The notes below the pieces were generated by a model that did not search any database, had not been told where the DNA came from, and worked only from the letters and a program-made list of their open reading frames with translations. Source: Letharia columbiana (lineage: Eukaryota > Ascomycota > Lecanoromycetes > Lecanorales > Parmeliaceae). Taken from it: 64,000 bases of DNA. Below are positions 31,607 to 42,261 of this stretch, in pieces. A program made the translations under genes and the position numbers. Numbering within the stretch: position 1 is the first letter of the stretch; every line of letters starts with the position of its first letter. The stretch covers positions 407,001 to 471,000 of the forward strand of contig NW_023501064.1 in the NCBI RefSeq assembly GCF_014066305.1. The letters are read 5' to 3'.

Positions 31607-32296
31607 TTATCGTTCCCTGAATGTATCGATTAGACAATCAATCCCCTCATAGAGCTGCGTGAACCTCTTCATCCCAATCACGGCTTCCCCAAAACCTCGC
31701 CAACCGTAGTTCGTTCTCCCAAGGTCAAAAGACAGCTATGTACTTGCCTCGAGACCTTGATCCCTTTTTCTTGTGAAAGAAACCAAAGAGGCTGAAAGCA
31801 ATGTACCCTTGCGTCTTCCCCAAAGCGAGCGCAATGATATTCGATTCCAACCCGCCGCACGTATACCGTTCACCGTGGTCCAGTTTGGACATCACGATGA
31901 TGCGCTGGGCCAAATGAACAACGGCTGTGTTGGTGATGGATTCGTCGATGCTTTCTTACTAATAATTAAACAGCGGTTTCATTGCGATCCGGGAAACCGT
32001 CATAGGAATTGAAAAGGAGGTGGAAGTTGTTGCCGAGGACGTGGTAGGTGTATGGATGTTGGGGAGGGGTTGCGCTGGGTGTGTTTGAGTAATGTTCCTG
32101 TTTGGTTGTTTTCTGGGGGAGACGTACCCGAGTATACTGGAGAGAGTAACATTTTTTGAAGAATGGCGGTGTGATGTTAGCGTTGAGATCGCTGGGGGAG
32201 AGCGGTGCTGGAGCGGTGTGGTAGATTTGGTGCTGCAAGGATGTAGTTGCACAATTGAAGCGAGACTGCTAAGGGGAAGACGCTGGGGATGAGCAT
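31607..32296 (-). pseudogene. Probable frameshifted gene for a small secreted protein
   Basis: Coding-like segments appear in order on the minus strand but in different frames. A signal-peptide start at 32296 (MLIPSVFPLAVSLQL, then CNYILAAPNLPHRSS) runs into a five-C tract near 32196, after which the sensible reading is one frame over (PSDLNANITPPFFKKCYSLQ). It continues through HVLGNNFHLLFNSYD, a possible 43-nt intron, then ESIDESITNTAVVHLAQRII and YTCGGLESNIIALALGKTQG. A second shift near 31730 is needed to reach SFDLGRTNYGWRGFGEAVIG and the end FTQLYEGIDCLIDTFRER. The pieces look like one protein, so I infer a recently broken gene or two sequence errors. I do not recognise the family. Unusual introns are the alternative explanation. 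Confidence 0.45.
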
Positions 32297-32334
32297 TTTG
32301 GAGTGAGGAAGCCAGAGGGTCTGTGGGTCCGTTG

Positions 32335-35300
32335 TCATAAGTCCACATCAGCGAACTCCCACCCCACTATCCCCTGCAGCTTCACCGGCTTCTCCAGCTT
32401 CACCCCACCATTGTTCCTCCTCGCTTTCTCCTCGACCAACCAAAGCGCATCTGCATTCAAACCTTCGAGGACGCTTCTTACGTCTTTCCTTTCCCCTGCC
32501 AAACCTCCAAGCGCCTCGAAGGCTCCATCCTCCATATCCTCGTTAACCCCCACATCCCCCACCACCAGAAGCAGCAAATGGATCACACCGTCCCAGACCC
32601 TCCACTTCATCCCCCGAGGCACTTTCCCCTTTCCTTTGCTGTAGATTCGGTTTTCCTCTCTCATCTCCCTTTCTACTCTCTTATACAATCCAAGCAGTTT
32701 GTCCCACTCTTCTTCCACTCTGGTAAACAGAAAGTCTCCTGCGCATTCACATAGCGTAGCTAGTGCATTAGCTGCTGCAAGGGTTGTGTACGCTTCGTGA
32801 TCATAAAGGCGGGCAGTGATAGAGGAGAAGAGTTGCGCTGCTATGGGCAGGAATGTATCGGTATTGGAAGCCAGGACCGGGAGAGCAGTGGTGAGGAGGT
32901 TGAGTATGTGTGTGCGGAGGGGAGGCGAAGGAGTGGTCAGGTGAGAAGGTGCCAAATTGGTAATAGAGGTTAGGAGAGTGTAGGTCTTTGAAGGGGCCGG
33001 GGCGGGAGGATCTGCTGGGACTTCTGGTGAATGATCCGGTTCTCCCAGTGGCTCGAAGTCCTTTTGCGATAGAGATGATTTAAATGAATTTGGAGACGGA
33101 GGGGACGCCGGCGCTGAGAGTGGGTGGTTGGTGTGTACTAAGTTTGAGCTAAGGAATGAAGCGATGTCTGCTATAGTGGATGGCTTGTAGACTCTTGGTC
33201 GGGTTGTGGTGTCAATGCTCGACTTGATGGCCCGCGTAGATGATTTGGCAGCTTCTTCAACGATGGCGTTGAGAACGGAGAAGAGCGATTCAACTAGTTT
33301 GGGATAGCCGTGGTAGCAGGCGAGAATGGAGAAAATTGACTCAACTAAGTCGTCGAGGTAGGGTATCAGCGCCGAACCGCACAATCGGACCATCATGACT
33401 AGGACTTGGGGTGCTTGAGGGCTGATGTCAAAGGTATTTAGTTTGAGGGTCACAGCATTAACGAGGTAGTCGGCGTTGTCGATGATCAAGGAGGCAGAAT
33501 TCGGGTAATCGCAGACGGTGGAGACGGTATTAAGACATGTTATGGCGTGCTGTTGAAGAGCTGCATTATTTGATCCAAGTCGCTCAAGAATCGGGTAGAG
33601 AGCGTCAACCAGCTCAGGGCGAAAATCTTCTTTTTGGCTGCGGGCTTGCATGGCTACGGCTTCGAGGCCAAGTGCCTGGAGTTTCCAGCGATCCTCATCC
33701 TCGAACGTGGATTTTGATAATACGTCCAGTGAAAAGGAGTAAACATCGTCTAGCAGCAAGTCTTGCGAATCCTGGCCAGGCGGGAGATTCAGATATTGAT
33801 CAACCATTGCTGATTCTGCTGATGGACGATTCAAGAGCTGCAGCGACAGCCAGAGCCCAGCTAGCTGCTCTTCTCCAGATGTGGTTCTCAGAGTATTGAC
33901 AATGTCTTGCTGGAACCCGGTGGACATTGGCGTATCCTGGAGTTGGGCGGCCAGCATTTGGAGCCCGACCATTGTTGGACGACTGCTCGACTCACTGAAA
34001 AGCACAGGCTGAAAAATCATCGCTGATCTCGAACCGGTATTGGCGGACTGTATCAATTGTGAGACTTCGAGGCTACTTTCTGAAACAAGATGTGCCCTTG
34101 GGGACGCCTGGATAGCGGCAGACACACTCGCACGTAAGTTGACAGCCATCGAATCATTCAAGACTTCAAGGCTCATATCATGACTTTCGAGGAGTTTGAA
34201 TGCTGTGGAAATTTGCTCAATGGTTCTTTTCTTCTTGGTGTCGTCATTCGATTGCATGACTCTGGGTAAAGCCACAATCCAGTCGTGCAATGAGCTTTTG
34301 ATTATGTCAAGTAGACCGCCGTTGGTAGCGAAGATGCTACCAAGGTTGAAGACAGCGGCCCCATCACGAGAATGGCTGCAAAGCGCCACAAGTGTTTCGG
34401 TCAACATTGGGATAGACTGCAATAGTGATATGCTGCACTGCTGTATAATCGAAGTGCATAGCTGCATAAGTGCTTCTTGCACCTCTGATCTGTCATGATA
34501 CCGTAATGGCAAGATGTTGGCGAGAGCCATTCTTAACTGGGCTGATGTAGCTGTAGCCCAAGATCCCGTCTCACCCTTGCTGCGTCTGGTGGTCATCGCA
34601 TGACCTTGTTGAACGTTGCTAGAATCATCATCAATTTTACCATTATCAATGACTTTGCAAATGATAGTTGTCAGGATTCCAAGGCTCGTAGTAAGAACCT
34701 TGTAAGACGGCTTTGAGCCACTTTTAGACGACAGCACCTTGGTCAACGACGATACTATTCCTGGAAAGATGCCCTTGAGGGCCTCTTCATCTGTGATACC
34801 AATGACCAAAGAGTCTAACGCATTCAAAGCAGACAATCTTACACTGACCGAGGGTCCGTCTGTGACACCATCAAGCATAACCGTAACAGTATGACCTAGG
34901 ATGGGGATATTCCTTGAATCGACGGAGTTGGCACCGAGACCAGCGCCATTCGAAGCCTGGAAGAGACTGCTCAAGCACTCGAAAGCGGTTGCGGAAAGCT
35001 CCTCGTTGACATCCTTGACTTTCGTGTCCGTAGCACTTCCTCCAGCCAAAAAGCACAGCAGGATCAATAGCTGTTTGCCCAATTCAGATAATAGCTGATT
35101 CCCCCAGCCCTGCGAGATGAGAATCTGTAGGCATTGTAGGGCGACTTCTATAGCTCGGACTGGCAAGTTTTTGCTGTCGCCAAAGATGTGCGAAAGGGGG
35201 AAGAAGACATAATCAGCCAGCTTGGAGTCTAGAGCATTGCCTTGACCGCTGATGCTTTTAATGGTCTCGTGAAGGCTCTCTAGGGAGTTGATGATATCTT

Positions 35301-35400
35301 TCGTGGTAGCTTTCTTGCCCTTGTACCGCAAGGCCACTTGACTAAGTTCCACGCACGGCGGCTTCAAAGCGCGGAAGGCCTTCACTCGAGCTTCGTCCAT
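32335..35400 (-). CDS. TTI1: TTI1, TTT complex subunit (HEAT repeats)
   Basis: A single exon, 1021 residues from MDEARVKAFRALKPPCVELS at 35400; an upstream Met at 35496 gives an implausible Cys/Trp-rich extension. TTI1 works with TEL2 and TTI2 as an HSP90 co-chaperone that stabilises PIKK kinases (TOR, ATM/Tel1, ATR/Mec1). The sequence is alpha-solenoid throughout with HEAT-like helices; matches to the family include FFPLSHIF, LPVRAIEVALQCLQILISQGW, LRMALANILPLRYHDRSEVQ and DALYPILERLGSNNAALQQHA. A low-complexity Ser/Pro loop separates the last C-terminal helices, which end KLEKPVKLQGIVGWEFADVDL. Gene length and single-exon form are normal. Confidence 0.9.
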   Translation of the reverse strand: MDEARVKAFRALKPPCVELSQVALRYKGKKATTKDIINSLESLHETIKSISGQGNALDSKLADYVFFPLSHIFGDSKNLPVRAIEVALQCLQILISQGWGNQLLSELGKQLLILLCFLAGGSATDTKVKDVNEELSATAFECLSSLFQASNGAGLGANSVDSRNIPILGHTVTVMLDGVTDGPSVSVRLSALNALDSLVIGITDEEALKGIFPGIVSSLTKVLSSKSGSKPSYKVLTTSLGILTTIICKVIDNGKIDDDSSNVQQGHAMTTRRSKGETGSWATATSAQLRMALANILPLRYHDRSEVQEALMQLCTSIIQQCSISLLQSIPMLTETLVALCSHSRDGAAVFNLGSIFATNGGLLDIIKSSLHDWIVALPRVMQSNDDTKKKRTIEQISTAFKLLESHDMSLEVLNDSMAVNLRASVSAAIQASPRAHLVSESSLEVSQLIQSANTGSRSAMIFQPVLFSESSSRPTMVGLQMLAAQLQDTPMSTGFQQDIVNTLRTTSGEEQLAGLWLSLQLLNRPSAESAMVDQYLNLPPGQDSQDLLLDDVYSFSLDVLSKSTFEDEDRWKLQALGLEAVAMQARSQKEDFRPELVDALYPILERLGSNNAALQQHAITCLNTVSTVCDYPNSASLIIDNADYLVNAVTLKLNTFDISPQAPQVLVMMVRLCGSALIPYLDDLVESIFSILACYHGYPKLVESLFSVLNAIVEEAAKSSTRAIKSSIDTTTRPRVYKPSTIADIASFLSSNLVHTNHPLSAPASPPSPNSFKSSLSQKDFEPLGEPDHSPEVPADPPAPAPSKTYTLLTSITNLAPSHLTTPSPPLRTHILNLLTTALPVLASNTDTFLPIAAQLFSSITARLYDHEAYTTLAAANALATLCECAGDFLFTRVEEEWDKLLGLYKRVEREMREENRIYSKGKGKVPRGMKWRVWDGVIHLLLLVVGDVGVNEDMEDGAFEALGGLAGERKDVRSVLEGLNADALWLVEEKARRNNGGVKLEKPVKLQGIVGWEFADVDL

Positions 35401-35820
35401 GTTTCCCAAGATAAGCCAAGATGGGAAGCGAACGCTATGGATCACTCCTCGAAGCAACCAGCAATCTTGACAGCGGAGATTCTCTGCCCAACACAAGAAG
35501 ATCTACAGTGCTTGCTCGAGAATCCATGTTAGCCTCGCAGGCAGCTCGGTCAAAGCAGACCGGAGTTCCCGAGCGCCTTGAAACAGCTCCAGCAGTCGAA
35601 AAGACTGTGTGCTGGACAACATGAGACGAACTGGTGTTTTTGGTTGGATGACGGTTTGGGAAAGAAGTTCGAGAGTAGAGCGTTTCTTGGCGAGGGTGGA
35701 GTAAGGTAGCCTAGGATATGTCAAGTATGCACCATTAGATTGTTTCTAGCTTAATCGCCAACTACTAGATCAGTTCTTTGCATGAGATTGCTACAGAGTT
35801 GAAATGCTTTGTACAAATGA
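35401..35820. other. Spacer between TTI1 and AKR1
   Basis: About 420 bases with the AKR1 3' UTR and TTI1 promoter. A minus-strand frame at 35724-35503 (73 residues) reads smoothly but has no recognisable domain, so I do not call it. Confidence 0.4.
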
Positions 35821-38283
35821 TCAAACGGCATCTTCGCTGCCTACACTATGATACGTGCCACCGTCCTCATCCCGCCGCGCCCTGCGCAACTTCATCCTTG
35901 AAGGCGTTTCATACATCCTAGTGTAGTTGACCGCTTCTCCATCCAGCATTGCGGCCCCGGTCTCTCGTTTTCCAAAGTACGGAGCTGGATCGCACCAGAA
36001 GTCCTTGCAATTCGTGAGGATCCCCCTCGAGTAGGGGTTACCCCGTCTCCTTGACCCGCTGCCTGCTTCTGAGCCTCCAATAGCAGTGGCTACAAAGGTG
36101 TCGAAGCCTAGGAGCTTCTTCCACTGTGAAAAGCACCCCTCCTTGTGCTGATGCCGGTCTGAAGGAATTGTAGGATTGGGGCCTATACCCGCATTAGATA
36201 ATTGGGCACCCTCCAGGCTTGTACTGCCAGTAGTCAACGCAGACGTAATGGCTTGAGAGGCTTGTGTGCCGTGATGCATGTGGCCCCGCATACTCTCGTA
36301 GGTGGTCTGTGCTCTTGCCACTTGCACCATCTGTACGGCCAATAGCATGGTGACCCACAACATTTGCAAACATGTCCAGATGGTAACAACTACAGTGAAA
36401 GTATCACGCAATGTGTATCGACAAATGCTTTCAGAGAGAATGTTGCACTGCGTCTTTTTGGGTTGAGGAAAGTCTTGAATATCTTGGATACGTCAGCTTT
36501 TATCTAGGAGAGGAAGTTGGCAATGAAGCACTTACGGTATATTGCAAGGCGAATGAAGAAGACCATGCCGGCCTCCAGCGCAATTATGTACACTAGGAAG
36601 TGCCGTTGGTTGTTTGCCCCAACACAATTGTGAATCCATGGGCAATGGCTTTGGATGGTCAGCCTGCCCTATTGACTTATTTCCAGAGACATACTGATCG
36701 TGTTTCGCCACGCAACGGCCACATCTTTTGCAGTGCTTACTCCTAAGGGGCCTCCTGACCATGCAGGATACACAGAAGTTCTGGTCATCGAATTTCCACA
36801 AGCTCAATAATTCGTCAATAACTGCTTTTTGCTGGGCGCGACTTCCAAGCTTCGGCACGTAGCCAGGATCTTCGATCATGCTGTATGTATAGAAGTATGC
36901 ACAAAGTCCATAGCTGAAAACGAAAAGTAGATTGAAAACAGGATGAGATGAATATGTAGCTGAAATTGTTAGCTTGGCTAAGATTGAGGCACCACTCAAC
37001 CTACCCATCAACACGGTCGTGAACCAACGTACACCAACCCAAAACAAGGTAGCCGCAAAAACACCCGCTAAGTATGGCTGGTTCTTTTATTAGCCACACT
37101 GAACATCAAGAGAGCTGTAGATTGCTTACCGTCCGTTGTAAATGCTGCATGTCGCTGGGCGCCCACTGCAGCACTTGCTGAGCAGCCCACTGTAGAGAGT
37201 ACGCCAAGAAAATAGTGATAGGTACAGCTGCGAATATGGGCATCCCGCTGAGCACAGAGAAGATTATGAACATCTGGAAAAAAGGGAAGAGGAAGAAGGA
37301 CCTGTTTAGAAAGACACGAGATCTGAGGAGAGAGGCATATGGTAAGGGGAGCTGTTTCGCGGTGCCGTCTGGATTGAAGCCAGATTCTTTGAGCGCCCGG
37401 TGCCACGCGCCTTTTGAATTCATCTCTTGTGCGACTGTTGCAGGGGGTTTGCCGTCATTGGTCTCGACAAATCGATCAGCACCGTGCTCGATCAGCTTCT
37501 GAATACAGGCTGGATTGCCTTTGACAAGGGCCCAATGTAGCGCGGTGAAACCATTTTCGTCTGCACCGTTGACGCTGGCACCCCATTGAAGGAACAAATC
37601 CACACAAGCAGGGTATCCTTTATATGCAGCCCACATCAAGCATGAATGCCCTGAGGGATCTGGTCCATCGATTGGAATGTTCTGGTGGAGAAGTATGAGG
37701 AGTAGGAACACATTGCCGTCGAATGTTGCTAGATGAAGCATGTTGTAACCCTGCCCATCTGTGAGAAGAGGGTCTGCGCCATTCTCAAGCAGCAGGTTGA
37801 CGACATAGAGATGGCATCGCTGTGCAGCCCACATGGTAGGAGTAGCAACCGACTCGCCGCCTTTTGCATTGACCTCCGCGCCGGACTCGACGAGGTATTT
37901 ACAGAGCGCATAGTGGTTGTTGATTGCAGCCCACTGTCAGCCTATAAGTAAAGCTCATAGCGCGTCATATCAGTCGATATATCTTAGCTTACATGCAGTG
38001 GTGTGATGCCCTCCTGGTCTTTGTATCTGGCATTGAACTTCCCAGTCTCGCAGAGAGTTTGGATGGGGCCTATCTCTCCCAGTCTTGCAAGCTGCATGAT
38101 ATCCTCGTGGAGCGGTAGCTTGTCTTCAGGCGGAGCGATCTTGTCGAGCTCCACAGTATTTTCGCCAGTAACCTTGGGAGGTGCTGCACTGGCTTTTCCA
38201 TTTGCCAAAGCTGGTGTAGTAGGCGCAGCGCCATGCGGAGCCTCAGCGGACGCGGACGCGGACGGGGCAGTCATCTTGTGCAC
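35821..38283 (-). CDS. AKR1: Palmitoyltransferase AKR1 (ankyrin-DHHC)
   Basis: Six exons: 38283-37993, 37933-37130, 37077-37005, 36959-36695, 36648-36536 and 36482-35821; 735 residues (a second Met three codons in is an alternative start). AKR1 is a Golgi/endosomal multi-pass S-acyltransferase. Ankyrin repeats occupy roughly residues 60-290 ([73 protein letters not shown]). Hydrophobic helices follow, then the zinc-finger DHHC domain: [37 protein letters not shown]. The catalytic DHHC is created by splicing across the intron at 36694-36649. Then [11 protein letters not shown] and a Ser-rich tail. Introns 4 and 5 both use AAG acceptors preceded by a CTGAC branch site. Exon 1 and the promoter are duplicated downstream. 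Confidence 0.95.
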
Positions 38284-39456
38284 CGTTTGGTGGACTGGGC
38301 GACCCCACAGGTTACCTCATTTCGGGGTGTATTGCAGGCGTTCTTGACCATGAAACAGAAGGAAACACCATGTTCAACTCTTGCTGATAGAGACGTAGCT
38401 TAGAAAACAAGTAACAGTGATGACGGCCAACTCCTTGCGGAGTTCTTAGCGTCCTCCGCATTTAGGTCTTATCCAGCTCCACAGTCAACTTGCCTAGATG
38501 AACAACTCACAGCAATCATGCCGTGGACTGATTCGCAGAGTTGGCCATCGTCACTGATGGGGCCAACGCCTTTGGCAATCGGAGTTGCTATACTCCTCGT
38601 TCTCTCCGTCCCTTTGTTCCTTCATCTAGTGATCTACCGCTCCACCTCCTCGACTACCTTACCCTCATTTCTACTCGTTGGTCCAAGTGGCGCTGGGAAA
38701 ACAGCGCTGCTCACTCTTGTAATGATCATCTCACTTCTGTAGCACCCTTTCTAATTGGACTCCATAGTTCGAAAGAGGCCAGCACGTTGAAACCCGCACC
38801 TCTCAAGTCCCTATAAGCGTCGAAGTGTCCCTCCCCGTGTCTACGAATGCCGCGTCCTTGAAATACAGATCGGTCAACGATCCATCTAATCAAGTCCACA
38901 AAAAGTTCCTACTCGCCGATACTCCAGGACATGGGAAGCTACGGCACTACGCTTTCGACGGCGTCATCAAGCCACAAAATCTGAAAGGCATTATATTCAT
39001 GGTTGACGCCGCGGACATATCCATGGGCAACAGTGGCAATGGTAACGAAGCTCTTCGCCAGGCAGCAGAGTATCTCCATGACATACTGCTTCTGTTGCAA
39101 AAGCGATCCACCAGTTCGAAGACCTCAAAAGCTCCCAAAGAGCTGCCGATCCTCATTGCTGCAAACAAGCTAGACCTCTTCACAGCTCTCCCGGCTCCTC
39201 TGGTGAGGACGGCCCTAGAATCAGAGATATCTAATGTGCGGAGTTCAAAGACCAAGGGACTGTTGGACTCCGGGATTGGGATGAATGATCTAGATATTGG
39301 GGAAGAAAAAGAGTGGCTCGGTGATGGTGGCGATGGCAAATTCGAGTTTTCACAGATGGACGAGGTCAACGTTGCTGTGAGCGTAGCCGGTGGTAACGTT
39401 CTCGGTGCAGATGGCCAGGATGTAAAACAATGGTGGGATTGGATTGCAAGTAACCT
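37981..39456. repeat. Direct duplication, copy 1 (1,476 bp)
   Basis: This block holds AKR1 exon 1, the divergent promoter and all but the last bases of the SRP receptor beta gene. It recurs at 41959-43434 in the same orientation. I found four differences, all transitions: C38732/T42710 (intron), A39039/G43017 (Asn/Ser), T39277/C43255 and A39409/G43387 (both silent). The left edge is seen where TATATCTTAGC (copy 1) becomes TAATCTTAGC (copy 2); the right edge is AGTAACCT, followed by AGATAT in copy 1 and TTGAAA in copy 2. Confidence 0.95.
38284..38517. promoter_or_regulatory. Divergent promoter AKR1 / SRP receptor beta, copy 1
   Basis: Only 234 bases separate the two start codons, so both genes must share this region. 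It is repeated identically by eye at 42262-42495. No TATA box is evident. Confidence 0.6.
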
Positions 39457-39481
39457 AGATATATTATTAAATCTAGTTTAG
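38518..39481 (+). CDS. SRP102: Signal recognition particle receptor subunit beta, copy 1
   Basis: Two exons, 38518-38718 and 38768-39481, 304 residues. SR-beta is a membrane-anchored small GTPase that docks SR-alpha at the ER. A transmembrane helix lies at residues about 18-40, then the G1 motif GPSGAGKT (55-62), G3 DTPGHG (118-123) and G4 NKLD. The intron has GTAATG and ATAG ends. The two gene copies are the same until residue 297; here the retroelement junction replaces the normal stop, so the protein ends SNLDILLNLV instead of SNL, seven extra residues coded by retroelement DNA. The GTPase core is untouched, so it is likely functional if expressed and properly terminated. Its 3' UTR and polyadenylation signals now come from A+T-rich relic sequence. 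Confidence 0.9.
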
Positions 39482-41958
39482 ATTATATCGAAGTATAACT
39501 TATAAATATTATCGAAGAAGAGTTTATTATAATCTTTGCATTTATTATTAATTTGTAGGATTTTATAAAAAGCGCTATTAATACTTTTAATGCTTAATAT
39601 AATAAATTAAAGACTCTAATAGAGAGCTTTCAAACTACTAGCCGTAATATTAAGGTATTTTAATAATAAAATAAATAATTTAACTAGAATATCGCTTATA
39701 CTAAGATGAAGATATTAATAATTATTATTTAGCTAGATAATAATAATAGCTAATTATCTTATAAGCGAGAAATTAATAATAAATTTTAAGGTTTACGTAA
39801 TAGGTATCGTATTAATATCATAAAATTTACTAAAGAAAATAAGAAACTTAAGTAAAACTTAAAGTGTAAAGAGTAATAGTTAAAGAAGTAATAATCTTAT
39901 ATATTAGTTAATTTAAAAAACTTCGATAAAAAAGACGTAAAGATTATATTTATACCTCGTTAGCCGAGTATTCTCATTAGTAGTATCTATCGAAACTTAC
40001 ACTATATCTCTATTACAAATCACATAGAGGATATAGAATTAAATAAATGATATCTCGACGTCTTAAATTTCTATAATATTAATAATCGAATTAAGTAGAA
40101 TAGCTAATATTAATATCTTAAAGCGAAGTTTAAATAAAGCGTTATAATCTTTTTTATTAAATTTAAGAAAATCGATTATATATAAGATTATTATAAATTT
40201 ACTATTTATAATATTATTAAAATAAGAGTAGACGAAGATATCTTAGATTTATATTAAATCGCTTAAGAAATAATTAATAAACTAAATAATATATTCGAAA
40301 TATATAATAAGATTACTAAATTAAATATTAAGATATTCGATTTTAAATTTAATATAGAAGTAATAGATAAGAAGAAATCGTTTAAGAACTTCTACGCACG
40401 ATTCTCTATAGCTATTACTCCCTTAAAATTTACTAAAATTTATAAGATATCTAATTTAAAACAATTAATCTCCACACGCCTGAGATATCGAATTTCAGAA
40501 TAGTCTTTTAGCACTTTTCGAGAATTAGTTATTTTCCTATGAGTACTAAATATAGATCTTCGAGCTATTAATAATATATTAGATTTAAAGAATAAGAAAG
40601 AGATTAATAAAATTAATAAGAACTCTTCCCTCTCGAATAATTAACGTAATACTTTCTCTACTAGAAGAAACAATAATATTACCACCGAAAATTCTAATAT
40701 ATAAGAATATAAGTATCTTAAATTATTAATAGATAAAATTTGAAAAGAAGATAGATATTTTAAATATCTAAAGATTAGATATTATTTTAGCGATAATAGT
40801 ATCTTATATAAGAATATAGATTTATTAATAAAAGAATAAGTTAATATAATTCTAAAAGCCGTCGGCGTAGAGAAGAATATTCTCGTCGAATTATTATAAG
40901 AATTAAAAAATTAAACGTTCTTAGTTAAGTCGTCGTTAGAGATCTAAAAGCCTTACGTATAAGAATTAAAGAGTTAGAAATAGAAAGAATACTCGCTTCC
41001 GTCTCTCTATCCGCGTATATTATTACTATTAAAGCCTCTTTATAGAATAAATACTAATTAGACTTTTATAGGAAAACTATTATATTAATAGAATAGATTA
41101 AGACTAATTATCTCTCGAATATCGAAGCTTTAGCACTAAGCTTCGTGAATATATCTTTTATTAAAATAAATAAGCTATCTAAAGTAGTATTAGTATAACT
41201 CTATAAGTTATAACTAGCTAATAATAGATTAATCTTTATTCTTAATATCACATATATAACCTTAATAAAACTCGCCTTAAAAGATTATATAAAAGAACTT
41301 TAATACTTAATTACCTCACTAAAACGATTTAATATTATCTTAGAAATATTATAGCTAGAATAGTATAACTCTTATATATTCTTTAAATCTAGAATTATTA
41401 CACTTAATTTAAATTATTATATATTCAACTATTTATTATATAGTAAATTTATTACTATTTAGAGTAATAATAAGTCTCTAAGAAAGAACTTAAATTATAT
41501 AGTAAAGACTATATTTAAGGAAAAGAATATAGTAGAGATCTTTATCTATATCTTTATTAAGATAGCTAAGAAATTAGAGAATTAAGTTATTATTATATAG
41601 TTCTAAGACTTCGAATAACTTTCTAACTTTATCGATAAGAAAGCGAAGTTTATTACTAACGTTACCGCTATTACGATAGAAGATTATAAAAAGTTCTTTT
41701 ATAAGCTAAGAAAAAAACCTTCAACTATGAAATAGCTACGGAAATAAGTTTTTATAGTATATTATAAATAGCTAGATATTTGAAACTCAATTAAAGTTAA
41801 TAAACTTTCTTCTTATCGCTCTATTAACTACGAAATATATCTTAAGAAAGAAGCTATTTCACTATCGAAGAGAGCTTATGAATTCTCTAGAGATTAGATA
41901 TTAGTCGTAAAGAAATATATTAATAAAATATTAGAGAAAGGCTATATTAGATTAAGTA
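39457..41958 (+). mobile_element. RIP-degraded Ty3/Gypsy gag-pol fragment, no LTRs
   Basis: A 2,502-bp block, strikingly A+T-rich against its surroundings and full of stops, with plus-strand similarity to a Metaviridae polyprotein. Gag capsid residues are readable near 40370-40590 (KSFKNFYARFSIAITPL, FSTFRELVIFL). A zinc knuckle near 40750-40795 reads RYFKYLKIRYYFSDN, with Cys codons changed to Tyr and others. Protease-like sequence lies at about 41130-41400 (LYKL, LANNRL, RFNIILEIL, FKSRIITLN). The reverse-transcriptase N terminus is at about 41790-41958 (KKYINKILEKGYIRLSN). The series of C/G to T/A changes fits RIP. The element stops abruptly at RT; RNase H, integrase and LTRs are absent, and I see no matching ends at 39457 and 41958. 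Confidence 0.88.
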
Positions 41959-41970
41959 ATCTTAGCTTAC

Positions 41971-42261
41971 ATGCAGTGGTGTGATGCCCTCCTGGTCTTT
42001 GTATCTGGCATTGAACTTCCCAGTCTCGCAGAGAGTTTGGATGGGGCCTATCTCTCCCAGTCTTGCAAGCTGCATGATATCCTCGTGGAGCGGTAGCTTG
42101 TCTTCAGGCGGAGCGATCTTGTCGAGCTCCACAGTATTTTCGCCAGTAACCTTGGGAGGTGCTGCACTGGCTTTTCCATTTGCCAAAGCTGGTGTAGTAG
42201 GCGCAGCGCCATGCGGAGCCTCAGCGGACGCGGACGCGGACGGGGCAGTCATCTTGTGCAC
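41971..42261 (-). pseudogene. Truncated AKR1 copy (first exon only)
   Basis: The 97-codon first exon of AKR1 (start at 42261) is repeated exactly by translation, with its GTAAGC donor, but no second exon follows: past the duplication edge at 41958 comes retroelement DNA. The ankyrin and DHHC domains are absent, so no acyltransferase can be made. A transcript from the duplicated promoter would run antisense through the relic. If unspliced, the frame ends two codons into the donor (HVS). Confidence 0.9.

Noticed and set aside
35503..35724. 73-residue minus-strand frame between TTI1 and AKR1
   Set aside because: Reads smoothly (SSTQSFRLLEL) and briefly suggested a DCC1-like fragment, but it is too short, has no further exons and overlaps the TTI1 promoter.
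39457..41958. Relic as a complete LTR retrotransposon
   Set aside because: The two ends do not match each other, no short target duplication flanks it, and the pol region stops inside RT.
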